In this document: piece by piece, positions 57,855-64,000 of the stretch
Layout of the letters: each line of letters starts with the position of its first letter
Numbering within the stretch: the stretch's first letter is position 1
NCBI GenBank assembly: GCA_947167745.1
Contig: CAMVJE010000001.1
Location: 38,883 to 102,882, forward strand
From: an uncultured Treponema sp.
Lineage (GTDB): Bacteria; Spirochaetota; Spirochaetia; Treponematales; Treponemataceae
DNA: 64,000 bases
Direction of reading: 5' to 3'
Position numbers and translations under genes: made by a program
Notes under the pieces: model-generated
Told to the model about the DNA's origin: nothing
What the model saw: only the letters and a program-made list of their open reading frames with translations
The model's database searches: none

Positions 57855-60689
57855 CTACAGGCCGCCCGCAATTTTTTCGGCTTCTTTGGTATATTTGTTC
57901 TCTGAGTACAGTTTTTTCATTTCGATGTAAGTAGCTTTCGCATCAGCATAGAGTCCTGCCGCATCAAAAGCCTCAATGGCTCCGTAGAAACTTCGGGCAG
58001 AGCGCTCGTCATTACCGGCCTGACGCGCATATTTTGCCGCATCCAGATACATGAATGCAGATTCTTTATTTTTTCCCCTGCTGCGATAAGCATCTGCAAG
58101 ATAGAGGGCATTTTTTAAAGCCTCGCCACTTAGGGAGGGATCCTTTTTTTGTTTTGCAAGGTCCTTTTCTGCTGCAGCGATTCTGTCATCTTCGGAATTT
58201 GCATTCCAGACGGTCTTTTCTTTTATTTCCCGGATTTTTTTGTCCATACCGTCGTTTAAAGCCTGACTTCCGTATTCGTCAATCATTCTCTCTGCCATGG
58301 CAATTGCTTCTTCCAGCTCGCCGGTCTTCACATACAAATCAACGAGATTTTTTTCTGCCCCATATCGATAGGATGTTTCTGCGTTAGAATCCGTAATCTG
58401 CTGGTAACGGAGAATAGCACGACTCTCCTCACCCTTTCTGGCAAGGCTGTCAGCAGAAAAATAAATAGCTGCAAAAACAAAGCGGCCAGCTGGCCATGAA
58501 CGACAGTAAACCTCAAATAGTTCGGCTGCTTTTTTATAATCTCCGGAAGAATAGGCAATTTCTGCCCGTCTGTAAGCCGATTCCTCGGCAAGAAGGGTCG
58601 CTTTTTTATCGCTGAGGGATGTAAGGTCTGCAAAATATAAATCAGCTTTTTCAAAATCACCTTTCTGAACCAAGATTTCTGCACTCCTATATTTGCAATC
58701 GTAACCAAATTCACTGCGCTTTGAGATATGAGGTGCAAGAAGTGCAAGTGCATCATCATACTTTTTTGAATCTGAAAGAAGTCCCGCACAAAGAGTAATG
58801 GATTCCTGCCTTTCATTTTCATTTTTTGCCCTTTTTATTGAATTTTGTGCAGCAGCAATCGCTTCTCCTTCATTTTTTGAGAAAGCAGCGGCACGGGCAA
58901 TGGTCGTGTAAGCTGACCAAACAAACTGATGATTCGGGTTGTCATTTATGAAGTGGTTAAGCATCGCCATAGACTTTACATATTCGCCCTGCTGGTACTG
59001 AGCATAGCCCGTGTAAAATTTTGCATAGGCAATGTAATCACTATCGAGAGTCTTTGATGTTAGAATTTTAGAAAAAGAATTTTCAGCTTCTGACCATTTG
59101 TGCTGATTAAAAGAAGCAAGAGCAGAAAGATAAAGAGCTTCATCACCTTTTGCCTTTGAAGCCTCCTGCTTTGTTGAAACATAGTGACCTGCAATCAGCA
59201 GCGTGCGGGAATAATCCAAGTGCCCGTCATTGTCCAGCTGATTCTTTTCGCCAAGTGAATAAAAAATCAAATCAGCGTCATGGTATTTCCCCTGCTTTGC
59301 GAGAGCTTTTGCCTGCAAATTGAGGATTGACTTATCAGTGATTTTTTCACTTCGGCCGTAATTTTCGATTGTATCAGTACATGCTTTGATATTTCCCTGC
59401 TCATACTTTGACAGGGCTGACCAATATACCGCATTTTTTGCAATTTCAGGATTTTCTGACTTGAGACACTTTGAAGCAAAGGAATCGCATTCTTTCCAGC
59501 TTTTTAAGTAGGCATTGTAACGGGCCAGAGAAAGAAGAATCGTTTCATTTCTGGAGCCACTTTTTGTTACATAAGATTCTGCAAGAATAACGATTGCCTT
59601 TCTGCTCCCCTCAGTTTTATCATTTTCAGTGATATAAGCAATTTCCGCACGATAGATTGCCGAAATTTCTTTTTGAAAATCTGACGCACTGGGCTGGGCT
59701 TCTTTAAAATATGTAAGTGATTTCTGATAGTCCTTTGCATTGAATGCATCTACAGCCAGACGGGTCCAGAATTCAGCAAGTAAATCAGGATATTCTGAAA
59801 GCCGGCCTTCCGCATTCAGCAGAACAGAACCAGGCTCCGATCCAACTTCGTTTTTATGACTTGCAGAAACCAGATAGGCTTTTTGCATGGCAGATGCTGC
59901 AAGATTTGCGGGAGCCTTTTCGATTACAGTACAATAGCAGTCATATGCAGCCCGATATTTTTTTTGATTTTCAAGCGCCTCTCCCTTCAAAATTATGAGA
60001 GAGTATTTTATATCATCCGCGAAGGGGAAAGATTGCACTTGCGAGATAAATTTTTCACATTTTTCGCCGTTTTTTGAATCTCCGAGAGCATTGTAACTCT
60101 GGGCAAGTTTTAGAGATGAATCTTCAAAATCAATCAAATCATATTTTTGACCGTTTGAAACCACATATTCAAAGAGAGGTATCGCATTTTTATTATCACC
60201 AGAAGAGAAAAAACACTTTCCGCCATAAAGCATCGAGAAGGAATAATAATCAGGAAATCCCTGTGCTGCTTTTTCAGAGGCGGCAAGTCCCTCCCTGTAA
60301 ATTGCAGCCGATGAGAAAAATGCATTTTGGGCCTGAGAAAAATTTTTTTGAGCATAATATGCCCTTCCTGCCCAATAAAACTTTGCAGAATTCAAATAAA
60401 TTGTTTCAGGATTCTGAGCATCGCCGTTAAGCTGATATTTTTGAAGGATAGCAAGTGAATCTTCCACTCGTCCCATTCTGAAAAGACTTTCTCCCTCATA
60501 GACAGCCGCACGGAATGCAGCAAGACTGTTTTTTTCAGTCTGAAGGATTTCCTCAGCATAACGAACAACACCCGGATAAAATCCTGACTTGTAGCTGGAC
60601 TTCATTCGGGCTGTGAGATTTTGATTTTCAGATAGAACTGCGCTTAAAATTGAAGTGAAACAAAAAATTGAAAGAAAAAATTTTTTCAT
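57855..60689 (-). CDS. Large exported TPR protein
   Basis: 944 residues. Signal peptide (KKFFLSIFCFTSILSAVLS), then a solenoid of about twenty tetratricopeptide-like repeats with the usual Ala/Gly and Tyr/Phe spacing (AKFYWAGRAYYAQKNFSQAQNAFF, YAKFYTGYAQYQQGEYVKSMAML, AYRRAEIAYSSGDYKKAAELFEVYCRSWPAG, YLADAYRSRGKNKESAFMYLDAAK). The repeat spacing and the SWPAGRFVFAAIYFSADSLARKG part recall YbgF/BamD-like periplasmic TPR proteins. It lies 9 nt before the barrel gene, so it may be its periplasmic partner. AAAGGT precedes the ATG. Confidence 0.85.
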   Translation of the reverse strand: MKKFFLSIFCFTSILSAVLSENQNLTARMKSSYKSGFYPGVVRYAEEILQTEKNSLAAFRAAVYEGESLFRMGRVEDSLAILQKYQLNGDAQNPETIYLNSAKFYWAGRAYYAQKNFSQAQNAFFSSAAIYREGLAASEKAAQGFPDYYSFSMLYGGKCFFSSGDNKNAIPLFEYVVSNGQKYDLIDFEDSSLKLAQSYNALGDSKNGEKCEKFISQVQSFPFADDIKYSLIILKGEALENQKKYRAAYDCYCTVIEKAPANLAASAMQKAYLVSASHKNEVGSEPGSVLLNAEGRLSEYPDLLAEFWTRLAVDAFNAKDYQKSLTYFKEAQPSASDFQKEISAIYRAEIAYITENDKTEGSRKAIVILAESYVTKSGSRNETILLSLARYNAYLKSWKECDSFASKCLKSENPEIAKNAVYWSALSKYEQGNIKACTDTIENYGRSEKITDKSILNLQAKALAKQGKYHDADLIFYSLGEKNQLDNDGHLDYSRTLLIAGHYVSTKQEASKAKGDEALYLSALASFNQHKWSEAENSFSKILTSKTLDSDYIAYAKFYTGYAQYQQGEYVKSMAMLNHFINDNPNHQFVWSAYTTIARAAAFSKNEGEAIAAAQNSIKRAKNENERQESITLCAGLLSDSKKYDDALALLAPHISKRSEFGYDCKYRSAEILVQKGDFEKADLYFADLTSLSDKKATLLAEESAYRRAEIAYSSGDYKKAAELFEVYCRSWPAGRFVFAAIYFSADSLARKGEESRAILRYQQITDSNAETSYRYGAEKNLVDLYVKTGELEEAIAMAERMIDEYGSQALNDGMDKKIREIKEKTVWNANSEDDRIAAAEKDLAKQKKDPSLSGEALKNALYLADAYRSRGKNKESAFMYLDAAKYARQAGNDERSARSFYGAIEAFDAAGLYADAKATYIEMKKLYSENKYTKEAEKIAGGL

Positions 60690-60725
60690 AAAACCTTTTT
60701 ATGCCGGATTTAAACCGACGAGCTA

Positions 60726-62114
60726 TTATAGCGGAGAAAAGCGGTCTGAAGAAAGAACCCGAGTCAGATGGATAAAAGTATCCGGATATTTTTTCATGAA
60801 TTGAGCCAAAGTCATTTCCTCTCCATTTTCAAAAACCGTACAGCTGAACTGACCGTTTTTGTCAAAATATGGGAAAATTGCTGCCGAAGAATCAAAAACC
60901 TTAAATTCTGACTGTGCTTTTCCAGGCTGAACAGTTCTCCTGACCGAGGCAAGGTAAAAATAAGTCGGTTCGCTTGCAGCAAGCACATAGAGAAGAGGTT
61001 TAAGATATCTGATTTCATAGCCACTGTTTTTTATATATCCTGCAACCGTTTTAAAACCCTGAGATGTAACTTCAGCGCTGAAAGGCTCAATTTCTACATC
61101 AACACCGGAATTTTCATAAAGGAAATTTTTTCGTGCCTGAATAGACAGTTTTGCGGCTGCCAAATTTCTCGTCCAGTCAAGAGAATGATAAAGATTTTCA
61201 CTCTGACTCTTGATTCCTGCCAGTCCGACTGGATTCAATTTCACTGTCGGGCGTAAAAGAGGTGTTACATAAGTTGAAGAACCGGCCAGAGGAATAATAA
61301 GTCCGTCCACAATCCACTTTAAGAAGCCTGAATGATTCATGGTCAGAATGTCATTTTTTTCATCTTCCTCACTCACTTCGCGCGGCTGATTCGCTTTTTT
61401 GCCGGAAATGTAGACTGGCTTGCCAAGTTCGTTATAGCATCCGTCCGGAACCTGCTTGATTCTTGAAAGATTTTTTTTGATTGTATTCACCATGACAAGA
61501 TTTCCGTGATACTGTTCCGGGAAAATCTCAGCATAATGCCATGGAAGGGATTTTTCAGTAAGCGCAAGAACTGAAGCGAACGATGCTGTATAAAAATAAT
61601 CAAAAGAAACGCCAGTAGGAACGCCTCGGGCTGCAAAACATCCGTCAATTACATAATCAGCAAGTGTTTTTTTGCCTGATGGAGAAAATTGAACATAAAC
61701 ATCACTGTCGCCGGCAAAATAGTAGCGGATTTTTATCGGCTTTCCTGTAAGAGAATCCCGCATCAAAACCCATGAGCCGGAAGCATCAGCCGGATACTCG
61801 TTCACAGTTTTATGCTGCACTCCATCTTGAGTATATAAATCCACAGGAACTTTTACCTCCGGTGCGACAATAATTGAGAACATATCCCGGGTTTCCTCAA
61901 TACGGATTTGAAAAACCTGACCTACGGCATTAGTGCGCAACTCACTTCGGTTATGGCGAACGACTTCCAAAGGCTGCTCAAACCAGTTATCGGCGACAGC
62001 CTTTCGGATAACTGAAGAATCTGGAACACCAAGTCTATTATTCTCAGCCGAAAGAGGTGAAATCAAAATCAGAAAACTAAAAATCAAAAATAAACGGATG
62101 CTTTTCATCATCAT
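60726..62114 (-). CDS. Exported protein of unknown function
   Basis: 462 residues from the first of three adjacent ATG codons (62114, 62111, 62108). A signal peptide (SIRLFLIFSFLILISPLSAEN) marks it as periplasmic or outer-membrane. The body has beta-rich parts (AVGQVFQIRIEETRDMFSIIVAPEVKVPVDLYTQDG, KIRYYFAGDSDVYVQFSPSGKKTLADYVIDGCFAARGVPTGVSFDYFY) and a helical centre. I know no matching family. It has no good ribosome site. It lies between the acyltransferase and TPR genes on the same strand. A longer frame from TTG 62150 would overlap the acyltransferase gene. Confidence 0.7.
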   Translation of the reverse strand: MMMKSIRLFLIFSFLILISPLSAENNRLGVPDSSVIRKAVADNWFEQPLEVVRHNRSELRTNAVGQVFQIRIEETRDMFSIIVAPEVKVPVDLYTQDGVQHKTVNEYPADASGSWVLMRDSLTGKPIKIRYYFAGDSDVYVQFSPSGKKTLADYVIDGCFAARGVPTGVSFDYFYTASFASVLALTEKSLPWHYAEIFPEQYHGNLVMVNTIKKNLSRIKQVPDGCYNELGKPVYISGKKANQPREVSEEDEKNDILTMNHSGFLKWIVDGLIIPLAGSSTYVTPLLRPTVKLNPVGLAGIKSQSENLYHSLDWTRNLAAAKLSIQARKNFLYENSGVDVEIEPFSAEVTSQGFKTVAGYIKNSGYEIRYLKPLLYVLAASEPTYFYLASVRRTVQPGKAQSEFKVFDSSAAIFPYFDKNGQFSCTVFENGEEMTLAQFMKKYPDTFIHLTRVLSSDRFSPL

Positions 62115-62140
62115 AATTTTCGGAAATTTATAATAGGAGA

Positions 62141-63052
62141 TTAAGCCCAAAAATCAAAGAAATTGTACCACTGATAAGGATGCTTCCTGGCTAATTCTTC
62201 AAGGTTTTCTGCATAATTCTGCGCTGTCTGCCAGATTCTTTCTTCCCTCTCTTTTCGTCCGCAATCATATTGAATCGGACTTTTTTTAACATACATATCA
62301 TAGGCCGGATTTAAACTCAAATCTCTGTGACGAAGACCGTTTACGAAATAAGTCGGTACATTCAGAAGGGCAATTAAAAGGAAAACTCCGTAAGGAAAGC
62401 GGGCCTTTTCACCCAAAAATTCAAGTTCGATGAATCTGTCTGTGTGTGCACTGATTCTGTCACCTGCGATCACAACTAACTCGCCTTTTTCAAGTTTTTC
62501 CTGCAACAAAAATATTGTATCCGGCCCGATGTTGTTTGAACTGATTATATTGAAATTTGAGTCAGGATTGATTTTTTTTACCAGAGCACCAAATCCGGCT
62601 GTCAATTCAGAATCCATTATTGTCGTTGTGCTGATTTTCCGCTCTGTTCCGCTTTCGCCAAAACTTGCAAGTCCCTTTAAAAGCTGAGAATTTCCAAGAT
62701 GCGACATCACGATGATGCATCCCCTGCCAGAATTTATGTTTTTGACAAGTTCGTGGACATCATCTCCCTGCCAGGCCACATTTTTAAAAGAATACTTTCC
62801 GGCCCAGCTCTGGACATTTTCTACAAGATTAAGCGCAAAAGAAGAAATGTGAGCAAGAGTCGAGGTTTTTCCTACTTTTGCAAGGTATTTTTTCGAAATT
62901 TTGCGGGATTTTTTATCAAAACACCAGTAAAAGAAGCCAATCACAAATGCCAAAAGCCGCATAAATCCGGAAGGGAAAAACTTCAGGACAAAAAACATGA
63001 GTTTATAGCCTAGGCTTGTAGTTTCCTTGTGGTCGTACCAGTTCTCGCTCAT
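62141..63052 (-). CDS. LpxL/LABLAT-family acyltransferase
   Basis: 303-residue membrane-associated acyltransferase. A hydrophobic N-terminal segment (YKLMFFVLKFFPSGFMRLLAFVIGFFYWCF) precedes the LPLAT-like core, with the catalytic His in IIVMSHLGNSQLLKG, GDRISAHTDRFIELEFLGEKARFPYGVFLLI, and the end HPYQWYNFFDFWA. This subgroup is often found next to a GT2 gene in aryl-polyene and related lipid clusters. The usual HxxxxD motif reads HLGNSQ here. Start overlaps the GT2 stop by 4 nt. Confidence 0.85.
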   Translation of the reverse strand: MSENWYDHKETTSLGYKLMFFVLKFFPSGFMRLLAFVIGFFYWCFDKKSRKISKKYLAKVGKTSTLAHISSFALNLVENVQSWAGKYSFKNVAWQGDDVHELVKNINSGRGCIIVMSHLGNSQLLKGLASFGESGTERKISTTTIMDSELTAGFGALVKKINPDSNFNIISSNNIGPDTIFLLQEKLEKGELVVIAGDRISAHTDRFIELEFLGEKARFPYGVFLLIALLNVPTYFVNGLRHRDLSLNPAYDMYVKKSPIQYDCGRKEREERIWQTAQNYAENLEELARKHPYQWYNFFDFWA

Positions 63053-63810
63053 TTTCGTCTAATTTTACGCCAGAGTAATTTTGGAATCCGTACAAACATG
63101 CCGCAGCAAAGTCGGGTAAAGACCCAGCTGATCCGTACATTGTCCTGAAAGACACGGAAATTCGAAATTCCGTCACTGGGATAGGTGACTTTTACAGGGT
63201 AGAATTCATAACTCAGGCCGAACCAAATCAGCTTGACCAGGATTTCAATGTCGAAGCCCATTCGCAAGTCAACAAAATGTTTTTTAAGGAAATTTGCCGT
63301 ACTTTCTACGGGATAAATACGGAAGCCGCACATTGAATCTGCAATTCCGCCCTCCCATGTAACCACGGCACACCAGTTGTTTGCAAATTTGCGCCCTTTT
63401 TTACGGTGGTTTGGAACACTATCATCGTATTCAGGATAACCAAAAATCATGGCAGCTGGATTATTTTTCGCCTTTTCAAAGAAAAAATCTGCCCTTGTAA
63501 CATCGTGCTGGCCGTCTGCATCAAGCTGAAGGACATGGCTGAGTCCCATTTCCTGAGCCCTGATAACTCCAGCCTTAAAAGCCCCGCCCTTACCACAGTT
63601 TTTTGGAAGGACAAGGAGTTCAACGATTTGTGGATAAAAATCTTTTATTTGGCGAAGGCAGTTTTTAGTCTCATCGGCGTTTCCGTCATCAACGAGGATG
63701 ATTTTTATGCCTTTTTCCTCACAGTAAGAAGCGATGGAATCGACGACTTTTATGCAGGCCTTTCCGTGATTGTAAACAGGAATCAAAAAAGCAGGCTTAA
63801 ACTCGCTCAT
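63049..63810 (-). CDS. Family 2 glycosyltransferase, DPM1-like
   Basis: 253 residues. GT-A features: FLIPVYNHGKACIKVVDSI, IILVDDGNADET, the GKGGAFKAGV segment, the DxD in VLQLDADGQHD and the acceptor-side GFRIYPV and MGFDIEILVKL. No separate membrane segment, though the C-terminal region is hydrophobic and basic. The MCGFRIYP arrangement is what I recall for the GT2 of aryl-polyene clusters. It overlaps the hotdog gene upstream and the acyltransferase gene downstream by 4 nt each. Confidence 0.9.
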   Translation of the reverse strand: MSEFKPAFLIPVYNHGKACIKVVDSIASYCEEKGIKIILVDDGNADETKNCLRQIKDFYPQIVELLVLPKNCGKGGAFKAGVIRAQEMGLSHVLQLDADGQHDVTRADFFFEKAKNNPAAMIFGYPEYDDSVPNHRKKGRKFANNWCAVVTWEGGIADSMCGFRIYPVESTANFLKKHFVDLRMGFDIEILVKLIWFGLSYEFYPVKVTYPSDGISNFRVFQDNVRISWVFTRLCCGMFVRIPKLLWRKIRRK

Positions 63811-64000
63811 AGCACTTCCTTCTTTGCCGTGTAGCTTCCGCTGGCATAAGAGCGTGCGCCTGTAAAGTCTGAAATCTCAAAGGAAACTTTGCTTTTTTCG
63901 CCCTCAAATTTGAGTTTGAAAACCACTGTTGAGTCAGGAAGAATCTTGTCGCTGAATTTAAATCGCTTGATGTCTGGCGTTGAAAGCTCCGTTCCAAAAT
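63807..64000 (-). CDS. C-terminus of a hotdog-fold dehydratase (ApeI/FabZ-like), cut by window edge
   Basis: 64 codons of open frame from the window edge to a TGA that overlaps the GT2 ATG. The sequence FKFSDKILPDSTVVFKLKFEG, then KVSFEISDFTGARSYASGSY, has the strand pattern of the second half of a FabA/FabZ-type 3-hydroxyacyl-ACP dehydratase as found beside GT2 and acyltransferase genes in aryl-polyene clusters. The catalytic part lies beyond the window, so the function is tentative. Confidence 0.6.
   Translation of the reverse strand, partial: FGTELSTPDIKRFKFSDKILPDSTVVFKLKFEGEKSKVSFEISDFTGARSYASGSYTAKKEVL

Noticed and set aside
1..64000. tRNA genes
   Set aside because: Scanned for T-arm words (GGTTCGAATCC-type) with matching acceptor stems; the few GGTTCG words are ribosome sites or coding.

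Overview
The window looks like a piece of a Treponema-type spirochaete chromosome of moderate AT content. The evidence is the block groES / TPR lipoprotein / nusB / PpiC-like isomerase / alaS, which I recall in the same order in Treponema pallidum. It is supported by a short alanyl-tRNA synthetase of the kind I associate with spirochaetes, a giant membrane-anchored coiled-coil protein resembling the spirochaete SpiroCoCo family, many lipoproteins, and a potABCD operon. The histidine genes, cyclic-di-GMP enzymes, lipoproteins and repeats point to a larger-genome commensal (gut or rumen type) treponeme. That placement is inference.

Layout. 1-2916 (-): response regulator followed by a 7-TM hybrid sensor kinase cut by the left edge. 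3069-3341 (+): lone groES with a terminator. 3382-11093 (-): OmpA-like anchored protein, alaS, PpiC/SurA-like chaperone, nusB and TPR lipoprotein, probably one operon. 11213-14925 (-): MATE exporter and chemoreceptor, separated by a series of hairpins. 15095-16215 (+): azlCD amino-acid exporter. 16304-20468 (+): potABCD polyamine uptake. 20485-24270 (-): glycosyltransferase, decayed VapBC-like toxin-antitoxin pair and a large lipoprotein. 24478-29881 (+): GGDEF-EAL protein, OmpA-like protein, ORF6N protein and RecQ-type helicase, with a small membrane protein antisense to the recQ end. 30130-34250 (+): hisH and hisF split by a small inverted-repeat element, then an HD-GYP sensor overlapping a substrate-binding lipoprotein. 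34263-41329 (-): giant dehydratase-activase-like protein and a DEAD-box helicase, separated by a 168-bp nested palindrome. 41650-47983 (+): two lipoproteins (one a GDSL esterase with Ig-like domains) and carD-ispD-ispF. 47989-54021 (-): the coiled-coil giant and a HAD hydrolase. 54084-64000 (-): nine tightly packed genes. A hotdog dehydratase-like fragment, GT2 and LABLAT-type acyltransferase resemble part of an aryl-polyene-type lipid cluster. They run into an exported protein of unknown function, a TPR protein, an outer-membrane barrel, ExbB, ExbD and TonB.

The most interesting signals are four. First, a family of palindromic elements whose stems change in a compensatory way; one copy is read in frame inside the activase. 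Second, seven genes without a Shine-Dalgarno sequence whose predicted promoter puts the transcription start on the start codon. Third, about fifty uninterrupted 11-residue coiled-coil repeats. Fourth, the possible link between an aryl-polyene-like biosynthetic edge and a TonB-energised outer-membrane system. No tRNA, rRNA, CRISPR array, insertion sequence or prophage was recognised. Starts differ from the longest open frame where a ribosome-binding site or signal peptide favours a later codon.
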